Assembly (NCBI RefSeq): GCF_010389155.1 | Contig: NC_057765.1 | Span: 20,416,270 to 20,480,269 of the forward strand | From: Erigeron canadensis | Taxonomy: Eukaryota; Streptophyta; Magnoliopsida; Asterales; Asteraceae | Direction: 5' to 3' | Length of the DNA: 64,000 nt | In this document: in pieces, positions 11,170 through 21,555 of the stretch | Position numbering within the stretch: the first letter of the stretch is position 1 | How the letters are laid out: every line of letters begins with the position of its first letter | The notes under the pieces: generated by a model | The model's database searches: none | Told to the model about the DNA's origin: nothing | The model's input: the letters and a program-made list of their open reading frames with translations, nothing else | Made by a program: the position numbers and the translations under genes

Positions 11170-12444
11170 TAGAAAGAGATTTGATATGGAACTTGAATTG
11201 GAATGAAAGTTGAAAATTTCGGAAGATGAAACGATCTTGGGAAGATCGTCTTAGAATAAGATCATCTTAGAAGAGATCGTCCTAGATGAATGAAAGTAAG
11301 AACGACTTGAAACAAATCGTCTTGAGTTTAAGAAGAATGAGACGATTCAAAGAAGATCGTCTTGAATGAAATTTGATGAACTTTGGCTAAGTATTGAATG
11401 AAACTGAAATTGAGGAATGATTTTGAGTTTTGGAAATGGAAACTGAAAATGAATTAAAGGAAATTGAAAATGAAATTGAAGTATAAAGAACTTTGGAAAT
11501 GAAACGATCTTTGATAAGATCGTTTTGGAATTTTTGATAAAGAAAATGAAACGGTCTTGTAAAGATCGTCTTGGAAGTCTTGGAAAACACGTCAAGTATT
11601 TTTGAAAAATTTGGACAGAGATTTGATTTGATTTGGAAGAAATTTGATTTGAGCAAAACCAATCAATAATGATCAGTTACCCAGGAAGTGTATGATTCCC
11701 AATCACAACAACTTCAAATGATCAACCACACCAACTCAACAAACAACAGACACTGAGACGATCTTGGTCAAGATCGTCTTAGTAGTCAGGTAACTGAGAC
11801 GATCTTTGCAAGATCGTCTTAGTTTCTGCCAATTTTTTCCAAAGTAAAAATACTTTGAATTTTGACCAAACCAATCCAAAATGGATCAGTTAGCCACAAA
11901 CAACACTTTTCCAACAACCACACTTGCTAGAACGATCTTGTGAGGATCGTCCTACAAGCCACAACACAGAATATATCAAGTATGAAGAATCAAACACTGA
12001 GACGATCTTGTGAAGATCGTTTGAGGTCGTCTTCTCCAACAGAACACAAAGAAAAAACTCCATTGATGAATCTTAATTCTTCAATAACTTTTGATTTAGA
12101 ATGAGTTAGAACTTAAAATCACTTGCAAACTGTTTGTTTTTTAGTCCGCAACAAATCCTTAAACATAATTTAGCTTATAACACAACAGAATCAACACCCA
12201 AATTTTAGCGCCAAAAACCAAAAATTCAATCTAGAGATTTAGATCGAATTGGATTGTAAAATTCGACAGGAATACGTTTTGAGATATGAGGAATTGATTG
12301 GTGAACAAAAATTGATGATTTTATGCGATTTGAACAACAAATAATGATGAAACAGGAACGGTTTTTGAGGAAATGGTTTTGAATTGATTTTGAATGAAAA
12401 TTGATATCAAAAACAGTTATAGATCGATATCAAAGTGATGTTTT
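11170..12444 (-). other. Long 5' leader of element B
   Basis: About 1.27 kb between the PBS and the gag ATG with no coding capacity beyond chance ORFs. It is marked by many short inverted repeats (see the array at 11231-12036). The rest is AT-rich without recognisable features. Confidence 0.8.
11231..12036 (-). repeat. Dispersed leader hairpins GACGATCTT/AAGATCGTC
   Basis: At least nine self-complementary motifs of the form ACGATCTT + 2-5 nt + AAGATCGT, at about 11231-11250, 11258-11282, 11302-11322, 11341-11362, 11503-11525, 11551-11571, 11757-11778, 11798-11818 and 11931-11952, with another at 12001-12020. Arm sequences are kept while the spacing between motifs varies. They lie in the transcribed leader, where packaging, dimerisation or translation signals would sit. 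The function is inferred only from position. Confidence 0.82.
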
Positions 12445-12456
12445 GCTCTGATACCA
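12445..12456 (-). other. Primer binding site of element B
   Basis: Minus-strand TGGTATCAGAGC, two bases inside the 5' LTR. It is complementary to the 3' end of initiator methionine tRNA, the usual copia minus-strand primer. Confidence 0.93.
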
Positions 12457-12458
12457 CA

Positions 12459-12547
12459 TGTAATAACACGATTTCTGCTATTGATTCGATCTCAACAATG
12501 GCGGTTCAAGTGTGTGTGTTCTTGGTGTGTTTAGTGTGTGTGATTTT

Positions 12548-12578
<31 letters not shown>

Positions 12579-12780
12579 GATCTGTATATGTTGTATGTGT
12601 AAAATGGATCAAAAAGGCTTATGATTTCTAAGGAGTTGAGGGTATTTATAGTCTAAATCTACAATTAAGCTAATTGACACTCCTAGTCCCTCAACCTTAG
12701 AAATCATTTCACCATGTCTTAACAACAATAACATCCACTAACTTAAATTACAATTTATCACTATTTTTCGATTTTTAACA
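12459..12780 (-). repeat. 5' LTR of element B
   Basis: 322 bp, TGTAATAACACG...TTTTTAACA on the plus strand, with a 29-bp GA microsatellite at 12549-12577. It is the partner of 975-1292 and keeps canonical TG/CA ends. Confidence 0.95.
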
Positions 12781-12785
12781 CAAAC
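12781..12785. repeat. Target site duplication of element B, right copy
   Basis: CAAAC, matching 970-974. Element A resumes here in the same frame context as element E. Confidence 0.9.
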
Positions 12786-13344
12786 TTTCTCCTAAATTTG
12801 TTCTAATCCGAAACTCAGGAGAGCTGAAATCATCTTCCGATTCTTCAGAAATAGGATCATCATCAGGTAGTGTAACCTTCGATGGAGTAATGGCGTAGTG
12901 TTTGCGGGTTCATTATTTTCTGAATCTGGTGTCTTATCCTTGTCCTTACTACTTTCATCAACATCAGTAGTAGACTGAAGATTGGTTGGAGTAGTATCGA
13001 CATTCCGAGTAGGCGGAGATATAGGAGTATAATCCATGTGATCTCTTAAAATAATCACATCATCAATTGTCTCAGGATCTGAATAAGAGTCAGGACCATG
13101 TAGTGAACTAAACACACTATCATAATCGAAGGTTTTTGCCACTTCCAGAATGTATAGCGGGCTTATGACTGACAATCTTGACATTCGTTCCAAAATCAAC
13201 TTTGCCGGTCTGTTTGTTGTAAACCCGTCGAATTGATGTTCACGGTTTATAACCCATGAGAAATCCCTCTTCAACCTTTGAATCAAACATTGACTGAGGT
13301 AGATACTTCAAGAAAGTACACGGTACACCAAATGGTTCAACATT
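12786..13344 (-). pseudogene. Integrase-RT linker of element A
   Basis: Ser/Thr/Asp-rich linker between integrase and RT. It contains the integrase C-terminal motif region ([19 protein letters not shown] is an out-of-frame reading of [14 protein letters not shown] in E), then [17 protein letters not shown] and PISPPT. Frameshifts near 13290 and 12880 compared with E break it. Confidence 0.8.
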
Positions 13345-14094
13345 CTATAAATTCGGTTTCTTCTTATATAGAAGCTCATAACATGTCTTATTATGACGCT
13401 TAACTACAGTAACCCTATTTAAAATATGACAAGCTGTATTCACCGCTTCCACCCAAAACATAGTAGGAAGCCCTGAATCTGCAATCATAGTTCTGGCTGT
13501 CTCGATTAGAGTCCTATTCTTTCTTTCAGCAACTCCATTCTGTTGTGGTTCATACGGAGAACTGTATTGATGTTGAATTCCCTTTGACAAACAAAAGACA
13601 TCCATCACATTATTTTTGAATTCAGTTCCGTTGTCACTCTTGATTCTCTTAACACGAACTCCATAAATGTTTTCAGTTTCGACAAAGAAATTTATCAAAA
13701 TCTGCGGAGTTTCATCTTTCGACTTAAAAAAGAATACCCATGAGAATCTCGAGTAATCATCAGTAACCACCAAACAGTAATACATCCCGCCGATACTTCT
13801 TACATTTACTGGACCAAATAAATCCATGTGAAGTAATTCGAAAGGATTGGCAATAGAATTTTCTTGTTTCGGTTTATGTGCAGACTTTTGCTGTTTACCT
13901 TTCAGACAAGGTAAACATTTGTCTTCCATTCCAAACCGTTTCATGGGAAAGCCGTCAACCAAACCATGTTTGACAATGTCATTCATCTTTCGGAAATTGA
14001 TATGTCCCATTCTTCTATGCCATAGTAACGATTCAGATTCGTTTGCTTTTGATAACAAGCAAACAGACTCCTTTGGATTATCAACACCTAACAC
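13345..14094 (-). pseudogene. GAG-pre-integrase and integrase of element A
   Basis: A 249-residue open frame. The zinc region WHRRMGHINF...CLPCLKGK is intact. The integrase core has LLHMDLFGPV (D), IKSDNGTEFKN (D) and [16 protein letters not shown] (E), all canonical. It continues to CYELLYKKKPNL, where the frame ends. Element E has lost about 15 residues in this core (after VTDDYSR), so A keeps the better copy of the domain. Confidence 0.93.
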
Positions 14095-14333
14095 ATAGAT
14101 TTCTCAAGCGTAATCTTCCCATTGACAACATCACCTTGGCCCATTATGTTGCCGCCCTTGGGACCTGCGAAACTAACATACGAACCATTTACATCTTCAT
14201 AATTGGACAAAACGTTCTTGTCCCCTGTCATGTGCCGAGAGCATCCACTGTCAACATACCAAAGACTAATAGGCTTCCTTGGTTCTCCCTGCACATTAGA
14301 CGATAAAATGGTTAGTTTCTGAAGGGAACCCAA
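14095..14333 (-). pseudogene. Truncated aspartic protease of element A
   Basis: Active site LWYVDSGCSRHMTGDK is followed by VSFAGPKGG and GQGDVVNGKITLEK, then an abrupt jump to the GAG-pre-integrase sequence. Compared with E (43885-44250), about 150 bp are deleted, removing the C-terminal half of the protease including the SHNLLSVSQ region. Confidence 0.88.
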
Positions 14334-14338
14334 ACCTT

Positions 14339-15572
14339 TTAAGGTTTAGGTTTGCCGAATTCATCTCTAATGATCAATTCGGTCCAATATCGATCACTCT
14401 GTAATGGAGCCTTGGATGAAGATGGTGTCACAGACTGTTTCTTAGGTGAAGTGAAACGAGTCTTAGGAGATGAGTTCCTTGGTGAGTGAGTACCAAATCT
14501 AGGTTGACTCCCTAATCGATCATAGAATTTAGACGAACTATTAATTCTAATAGGAGGGGATCGATTTTGTTGAGTCATCTTTCTAGGTGAATTACTCCTT
14601 TGAGGTGTACGAGAACGACTCAGACTTACACTACTAGAAGTAGTATTCTGTGAAGGTCCCTGTGATTTTGGAGTCTTAGATCTATTATTATGAGCAACAA
14701 TATCTGAGTCACTAGATCCTCCAGAAGACATACCCTTGTCAGGACATCTCCGTTTCCTATTTGGACAGCAACTATAAACATGTCCTACTTCATAACAATA
14801 GAAACATGATTTAAGGGGTTTCTTAGCTTGAACATTAAACTCAGCTGAAGTCATGCCTAAACATTCTTTAAGTTCAATTGTGGCTGACTCTTCTTTTGAT
14901 AAACCAGTTGACTCATTTTTACCCAAAAAATGTACCTTCTTTTGAGAACTCTTATGAGTCTTATATGGGTTAAGGGGACTTCACTAGACGTAGATTCATC
15001 CTTATTCCATACTTTATCAATCTTGTCATGATCGATCTTTTCAAAATCAATTTCATTTGATGTAAAAACAGTATCACATCCTTTCATTGTAAAACATTTA
15101 ATGTTCTTATCAACAGGACAAGTTGACTTTATTTGACTAGATCCTTTAGAAGTACTAGCATCATATACTCCATTCTTAGGATCCACTGGTTTAACAAATG
15201 AACTTTCAAGCTTATGTTTCTTGTTAAGCTCTTTAATTTTATCAATTGAGCTTTTAGAGCTTTTAGGGGTCTTTAGATCAACATTTTGTTCATCTGAAAC
15301 TATTGAATCTATTTCACCATTGTCAATCTTTTCAGTAAGCTATGTTAGAGACTCTGTATAATTATCATTGAACGGACCTCTAACTTCATTATAACTCATA
15401 CCCAAACCACTTTTATCTTTTGAATCCCGTGGTACAGGTTTTTGCATCTGCATTGATCGTATTAAATAAGATCCCCTAATTTGATCTAGTCTTGTATTAA
15501 GCTTAACTATCTCCAACTTTGCGTCAACTAATTCTTTCTCCTTTTTAGAAAAGTCTTCAGTTAGTTGAGCAT
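14339..15572 (-). pseudogene. Gag-protease spacer with second zinc knuckle (A)
   Basis: Ser/Pro/Arg-rich spacer (SRSRTPQRSNSPRK; repeated SP and TP) preceded by a second CCHC motif, CFYCYEVGHVYSCC, at about 14805-14765. Upstream lies a Lys/Glu-rich stretch (15186-14857 and on to 15570). The same knuckle in E is disrupted by a roughly 65-bp deletion. Two knuckles separated by about 500 codons suggest an enlarged nucleocapsid. A frameshift near 14930 breaks the frame. Confidence 0.8.
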
Positions 15573-15573
15573 A

Positions 15574-16182
15574 TCATTCATTTCCCACTTTTTCCATCAG
15601 AACTGACTCCTTTAGTTTTTCTTTTAATGCAAGAATATCCTTATCAGATGCACGAATCTTATCTTGATAAAGACTTTCTTGTTTTACCAAACCGGAACTT
15701 TTGGCAAACAAATAGTCGTTTTCCTTTTTAAACATGTTGTTCTGACTAGTTAAGTTAATAACTGACTTATTCAAAATAAACACCTCAAGTTTTAAATCCG
15801 ACACCATTTTACACACGTCAATTATAGAAGATAAAGAACAAGATACCTTCTGATCTGCAGCCTTGCAATCTGCCATGTATGCAACAAAGTCTTCAGTTGT
15901 CATACCTTCAGGTATCATGAAGTTCTTCATCTGCTCTTCAATGCTTTTCATGGAAATGTCATCAACAGGATTTGATGACTCTTCCTTTTCTTCAGATGCT
16001 TTTACTGCAGTCATTTGTTCACTCTCAGATCTTACTATCTCAGCAACATTACACATATTCTTCTGTACTATCTCAGATGCACTTTCTTCACTTGAGTACA
16101 CAGCATAATCAATCGTTGCAGCTACCTCATCATATAATTCTACCATGTAGGCATGATTCGAGGTATCATCGGATTGTGTATC
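15574..16182 (-). pseudogene. Coiled-coil gag spacer of element A
   Basis: A 190-residue acidic and helical region (VELYDEVAATIDYAVYSSEE..., then heptad-like SDLKLEVFILNKSVINLTSQNNMFKKEN). It is conserved in E at 45556-46014 with scattered substitutions. A short frame break near 16150-16180 separates it from gag. It is probably an assembly segment of the gag precursor; no enzymatic motif is present. Confidence 0.78.
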
Positions 16183-16850
16183 TCATTGATAAGTACCATC
16201 TGGATTTTGAACAACAACAGCCTTTGACTCCGAAAATGGTGACGAAACTGGCTGTTGTGGAGTAACAGGATATGTAATCATTGCTTGCGTCTTATAATTA
16301 TTCGGAGTAATACCGCCTTGATTGTAAATTTGACGACCAGCAACGGTATTATCAATCCTCTTAGGTCGTTGACACTCTCTTGCAAAATGACCAAATCCAT
16401 CGTAGTTATAACATTTCACCTTGGATTTGTCAAAGCCTTTAGTGCCATTACCTATAGGTCTCCCAGTTCTTTGAGTGAATCTTCTGACCTTAATAGTAAG
16501 CATAGCAAGCTGCCATTGTAATCCTCATCAATTACTGCAGGATCAGTAACCTTTCCTCCAATAAATGCTTCATGAGCATTACAAAAGGCTGAGTAAACAC
16601 TCATTCTTCCTTCTGCAGAACTCATACTCATTGGCATAGAATGAAAAGATTGTACATTGCTCTTGACATTTGTATTGTCATAAGCAACATATCCGGTAAT
16701 ACCTTCAGCATCTACTATTGGTGAAGCTTCTGCACCACTTAGGAATGCGTTGTTTCCTGAGCTGGAGCTTGCTAAATGAACAGATTTAGCATGATATAAG
16801 GATGGATCTTGTGTAAAATCCGAGTGAGTATCTTTAATCCTTCTCTTCAT
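16183..16850 (-). pseudogene. Gag C-terminus with zinc knuckle (A)
   Basis: Contains the first CCHC knuckle region, but the second cysteine is lost (CYNYDGFGHFAREC here, CYNCDGFRHFAREC in E). The upstream part (DTHSDFTQDPSLYHAKSVHLASSSSGN) matches E gag closely. A deletion and frameshift near 16515, where E reads NQLDPDDLEEMDLQW, breaks it. Confidence 0.85.
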
Positions 16851-16873
16851 GTCTCTGTTCTTCAGCTTGGAGA

Positions 16874-17416
16874 CTACCTTTTCAAAACAGATTTAGTGGT
16901 CAAATGACTGAATCGAATAATAATCTCGTCAAGAGATTCCCTTTTCAGTCCATTAAAGGCTTCATACTGACGCTTGAGAAGCTTGATACGGTTTTTCTTC
17001 AAAGTTACATCGCCTTCAATATATCTTTCGAGAGCATCCCATAAATCTTTTGAAGTAGTGTACTTTTTAAACAAATGTACACTATCTTGAGGCGAGGTCA
17101 TAGTAAGTGTAGACAATGCCTTTCCCTCAACAGCGTATCTTTTACGTTCTTCAATAAGCATATCAGCATAAGTATACCTACTGATCACTCCGTTCTTCTC
17201 ATATGAAGGCCAATCAAAATCTTGAGTTATCACTAGCCACATTTCCATGTCAGTGAGACGAATGTAGTCTTCAAAACGTCTCTTCCACATCCAATAATTT
17301 TCCATACGGAAAAGCTTTGGAGGTGTATTACCCCGACCAACCTCATGATCGTGCATGATCATCTGGCTGATAAGTAAGGCATTGGGTGAGTTTGCGGCAG
17401 CTGGTAAGGTCGTCAT
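16874..17416 (-). pseudogene. Gag N-terminus of element A
   Basis: Starts MTTLPAAANSPNALL at 17416, as in E. It holds the copia gag core (RMENYWMWKRRFEDYIRLTD, then TSKDLWDALERYIEGDVTLKKNRIKLLK). Compared with E, about 120-135 bp are missing after FSHLTT, which joins the frame to a shifted remnant and ends it. Confidence 0.9.
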
Positions 17417-17821
17417 TTCGAATCTTTTGAATTCAAGTAAAACGAAAAACTACTTAGTTCGTATAGCACGAAGGACACGTGGCACGAAGTTCGTATAGCA
17501 TGAAGGACACGTGGCACAAAGTTCGTATAGCACGAAGGACACGTGGCACGAAGTTCGTATAGCACGAAGGACATGTGGCACGAAGTACGAAACACAAGTC
17601 ACGACCTAAGTCACGAAGAGTGGTTCGCGCTGACGTGGCACGAAGTGGACACGAAGTCTGCTGGGTGACATAAGCACGAACACGAAGTTCACCTCATGCT
17701 GACGTATGCACGAAGTAACACGAAGAAGAGAACGAACTTGACCAAAAACACGAATTTCGAATTGATTTTGTAATCAATAGCGAATCAAACAATCTTAAAC
17801 CTTCTGGTAATCAACCTTAGG
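17417..17821 (-). other. 5' leader of element A
   Basis: About 400 bp between PBS and gag, full of CACGAAG and ACGTGGCAC motifs, with a 32-bp tandem array at 17461-17588. No gene. The open frame running through the repeats is a repeat artefact. Confidence 0.8.
17461..17588. repeat. Four-copy 32-bp tandem repeat in A leader
   Basis: Units start with GTATAGCACGAAGGACACGT at 17461, 17493, 17525 and 17557, exactly 32 bp apart, with only one- or two-base differences. Each unit carries a CACGTGGCACGAAG segment including the G-box core CACGTG (CATGTG in the last). E has only an irregular relative of this array (47510-47640). Confidence 0.93.
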
Positions 17822-17833
17822 GCTCTGATACCA
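17822..17833 (-). other. Primer binding site of element A
   Basis: Minus-strand TGGTATCAGAGC, two bases inside the LTR end. Initiator methionine tRNA type. Confidence 0.93.
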
Positions 17834-17835
17834 CT

Positions 17836-18519
17836 TGTAAGGTGCCCTATTGTTGCGTGGATCGTAATAAGATGTGATTCGTTATGTCAAGAATGCGGAA
17901 TCCTCTTGAGATAACTAGATTGCTATTGCCTATTGTTAATTAATAAGTAATTAATCAACCCAAGGAGATGCACAAGGCTTGTGGTTCGTGTAGAAGAACA
18001 CACGAATGAACAAATAACCTTAGCTCGTAAATTCGTGAATAACTATCAAGAATTCGTAAATCATTAACCTAATTTCGTAGATTAGGTCTTGTATTTATAC
18101 TAGTTAAGTATTGGATCGTGTGGCCGTAGGCCTTAGTCGCAGATTAGGCCCAAAACAATAAGTCAATCGACTTACCTCGTGCTCACGTCAGCATGAGGTT
18201 GTTCCTACATGTTGATGACGTCAGCACGAGGGACGACCCTTGACTCTTTGTTTTGCTTCGTTTAGCTCGTATATAACATCCAATCATCGTTCAAGTGTTC
18301 TACGACACTTATAAACCTTGATTCTATGTTCTTGTACCTGCAAAACAATATAAAACACACAAACACAATACAAAACATAAACAGATATAATATTGAAGTT
18401 CAAACGTAATCATTAAATATCAACACAAGTTCTTTTATAACTGATTACAAACATGTTCCTAAAAACATAAACGATAATCAAATCTATGTTGCGATTGTCA
18501 CAACGAATCTACATCTACA
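17836..18519 (-). repeat. 5' LTR of element A
   Basis: 684 bp, TGTAAGGTGCCC...CATCTACA on the plus strand, the same length as the E LTR at 47901-48584. It contains a minus-strand TATA region (near 18090) and two degenerate TGACGTCA palindromes (18175-18198, with CTCACGTCAG, and 18213-18226). Confidence 0.94.
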
Positions 18520-19378
18520 TATTTGTCTCATTTCGAAAGCTACATCAAAGAATTCTTGGTTGTGGCATAGAAGGCTTTCTCACCTAAATTTTCCTACCAT
18601 CAATACTTTGGTCAACAAGCATCTTGTTGAAGGCTTGTCGGACTATAAGTATAAGAATGAGCATGTTTGTCCTTCTTGTGCTGTTGTGAAGATTAAACGA
18701 GCTTCTCATAAACCTAAGAAATCTCCAAATTCATTAGCACCTCTTCATTTGCTTCACATGGATCTTTGTAGGCCGATGAAAGTACAAAGTTGAAATGGGA
18801 AGAAATACATCTTGGTTATTGTTGATGATTATTCAAGATATACTTGGGTCAAGTTTCTTGCCTCCAAAGATGAAACAACTCAGACTTTGATCGATTTCAT
18901 CACTTCTACTCAAGTAAATCTTCAACTTCCAGTCCGTTACATCCATTCGGATAATGGAACTGAGTTCAAGAATGTCGTATTTGATGTGTTTTGTAAATCC
19001 AAGGGCATTACTCACCAATTCTCTGCGGTTCGTACCCCATAACAAAATGGTGTCGTTGAAAGGAGAAACCGAACGCTTGTGGAAGCTGCAAGAACCATGC
19101 TTGATTATTCTAAGTTGCCTTCCAACATGTGGGCTGAAGCTGTTGACACTGCTTGTCACACTCAGAATCGGTCCATTGTTAATCAGCGTTTTGAGAAGAC
19201 TCCTTATGAGGTTGTTAACAAACGGAAACCCAACATCAACTATTTTCATATCTTTGGGTGTGTTTGTTATACTCTGAATGATCGGGAGAATCTTGGAAAG
19301 TTCAAGAAGAAAGGTGATGAAGGTTACTTTGTTGGTTATTCCAAGACATCGATTGCCTACCGAATCTACAATCGCTGA
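18520..19378 (+). pseudogene. Integrase of element C
   Basis: Begins at the junction with A, then reads SWLWHRRLSHLNF and the intact HVCPSC zinc pair. The core has HMDLCRPM (G of GPM changed to R), IHSDNGTEFKN (R to H) and QNGVVERRNRTL. In-frame stops at 18791-18793 (CGA to TGA), 19040-19042 (CAA to TAA) and 19376-19378 (CGA to TGA) break it into three pieces. Confidence 0.92.
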
Positions 19379-19951
19379 GCAAATACAATTCAAGAAACAA
19401 TAAATGTTTGGTTTGATGAGATGTCAAGCATGAGTTGGATATTCTTTTTGAAGACATTAAGGACTTCTACTTTGGCATCTAAATTCAAGAAGTTTCCAGC
19501 TCCAACAAGTGATGAGTTGGATATTCTTTTTGAAGAATTCTACAATTCTAAACCGATTCATGATGAAGAACCTCAAGTCATCATTGAACCAATTCCGAAC
19601 CATGATCCAGTTCCTGACAACCATCATGAATCATCATCAAGTTCTTCTGAGCAAGTTGCTACTTCTTCAAGTAGTAATTCTTCATCCTCTTCTAATGATT
19701 CTTCTTCTCAATCCTCTCCTGATAATTCTTCTCCAGTATATGTTCAAGAACAGCCTACCCAATATACCCAGACTACCAATCCGATGAACACTCCAAATGT
19801 ATATGTGCCTCTTGATTTCGATCATCCATCCTACGAGGAAGCTGTTCTACCAAGCTATGATTCCATCTCTCAGCAAATCTCTGGTTTTAATGATGATGAT
19901 GTTGATGTCAATGAATAAGATCCTCTTCCTCATGATTGCAAATGGTCACGT
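19379..19951 (+). pseudogene. Integrase-RT linker of element C
   Basis: Low-complexity Ser-rich linker homologous to 5441-6150 of B. It opens with a duplicated piece (DELDILFEE-type sequence occurs twice, near 19430 and 19515) and contains a long serine run. A stop at 19916-19918 (CAA to TAA) ends the frame. Confidence 0.8.
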
Positions 19952-20845
19952 ATGCGAAAAGATCATCCTACAGATCAAATTATTGGAGATCCACAAGCCG
20001 GAGTAACTACTTGTACTTCAGTGAATGAGTGTCTTGTTGCACTTTCTCTTAGCAACATTGAACCCAAAACTGTTTCTGAAGCTCTTCGAGATCCAGAATG
20101 GGTTAAAGCTATGCAAGACGAACTCGCTCAGTTTGAAATACTGAAAGTATGGACATTAGTTCCAAATCCAAGAAAAGTGGATTTTCAAGAACAAGAAGGA
20201 TGAGAATGGAGTAGTAGTAAGGAACAAAGCTCGACTTGTTGCAAAGGGTTATTGCCAACATCCTTGTGTTGACTTCGACGAAACTTTTGCTCTAGTTGCA
20301 AGAATGGAAGCCATTCGGATTTTCTTAGCTTATGCCGCATTCAGAAACTTCACTGTGTTTCAAATGGATGTGGAGACAGCTTTCTTGAATAGTGAACTCA
20401 AAGAAGAAGTTTATGTTGAACAACCAGAAGGTTTTGTTGATTCTAAAAAGCCAAACCATGTCTACAGGTTAGACAAGGCTCTCTACGGTCTTAAGCAAGC
20501 ACCCCGAGCATGGTATGATTCCTTATCTACTTTCTTTATTAGAGGTGGCTTTACCAAAGGCACAATTGACCCTACCCTGTTCATTCGCAAACAAGGTAAG
20601 CATGTTCTTCTTGTCCAAATATATGTTGATGACATTATCTTTGGGTCAACCAGTCAAACATTTTGTCGAAACTTTTCATCTCTAATGGTTAATCATTTTG
20701 AAATGAGCATGATTGGGGAAATGAACTACTTTTTGGGTCTTCAAATCAAACAACTACCAAATGGTATTTTTATATCATAAGGTAAATATATTCATGACAT
20801 GTTGAAAAAGTTTCATATGACTAGTGTTCTTCAATTTCTACCCCA
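19952..20845 (+). pseudogene. Reverse transcriptase of element C
   Basis: RT start (IEPKTVSEALRDPEWVKAMQDEL) at about 20050-20200, with a deletion and frameshift near 20180 where GTKWIFKNK is lost. The core continues: [41 protein letters not shown], catalytic YVDD at 20622-20633, and [12 protein letters not shown] stop at 20778-20780 (CAA to TAA) precedes the connection region. Confidence 0.92.
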
Positions 20846-21555
20846 ATGGCTGCCCGTTCAAATATTAATGCTGATAAAAATGGAAAACCATTTGACCAAA
20901 AGAGATATAGAAGTATGATTGGTTCATTGTTGTATCTTACAGCATCTCGCCCAGATATAATGTTTGCAACATGTATGTGTGCTAGGTATCAAGCTGCTCC
21001 TACTGATTTACATTATCAAGCTGTGAAACGAATATTTCGTTATCTGAAGGGTACACCCAATTTAGGTCTCTAGTATCCAAGGGATACTGGATTCAGTCTA
21101 ATTGCTTATTCAGATGCAGATCATGCAGGTTGTAAGCTTGATCATGATGATCATGCAGGTTGGGTAATAAAATTGTGAGTTGGTCTTCCAAGAAGCAAAA
21201 TTGTGTGTCACTATCAACAGCTGAAGCTGAATATGTAGCTGCGGCTAGTTGTTGTGCTCAAGTATTATGGATGAAGACTCAGCTTACTGATTATGGTCTG
21301 AAATATGTTCATATTCCCATCTATTGTGACTCTCAAAGTGCCATTGCTATTGCAGTCAACTCAGTAAACCACTCACGATCAAAGCATATTGATGTGAGAT
21401 ATCATTTTCTCAAAGATCATATTGAGAAAGGTGACAACGAGCTCTACTTTGTGGGAACTGACTATCAGCTTGCAGATTTGTTCACCAAACCATTGGATGA
21501 GAAAAGGTTTAACTTTCTTATCTCCAAGCTTGGCATGTTAAATATTGAACCTTAA
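20846..21555 (+). pseudogene. RNase H of element C
   Basis: Connection motif [18 protein letters not shown], then RNase H with SDADHAG, the E of AEAEYVAA, YCDSQSAIAI and TDYQLAD. A TGG to TAG stop lies at 21071-21073. Near 21130-21165 the region between SDADHAGCKLD and KIVSWSS is rearranged: a GATCATGCAGGTTG piece is duplicated while the RKS..GTLQF segment is lost. It ends at ...KLGMLNIEP. Confidence 0.92.

Larger units (their letters stand above)
975..12780 (-). mobile_element. Copia element B (family 1), complete structure
   Basis: Full-length LTR element of about 11.8 kb on the minus strand. It has two LTRs (975-1292 and 12459-12780), a PPT next to the left LTR, a PBS next to the right LTR, and a CAAAC target duplication. 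By eye the LTRs differ at roughly a dozen or more bases plus a GA-repeat length change, so the insertion is fairly young but not recent. Internal order in the sense direction: PBS, long leader with hairpins, gag, coiled-coil spacer, protease, integrase, RT, RNase H, 2.6 kb noncoding tract, PPT. Several stops and frameshifts in gag-pol mean it cannot move on its own. Confidence 0.95.
12781..18519 (-). mobile_element. Copia element A (family 2), right segment
   Basis: The 5' half of element A after the B insertion: integrase-RT linker, integrase, protease, gag spacer, gag, leader, PBS and 5' LTR. It is closely related to 42590-48584 of E but carries its own deletions in gag (near 16860) and protease (near 14095). 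The LTR ends at 18519. The sequence to the right is pol of element C, so A inserted into C. The expected duplicate of TATTT (18520-18524) would lie left of the window. Confidence 0.93.

Noticed and set aside
17413..17595. Small repeated-peptide ORF on the minus strand
   Set aside because: It is read through the 32-bp tandem array in the A leader, so the frame is a repeat artefact.
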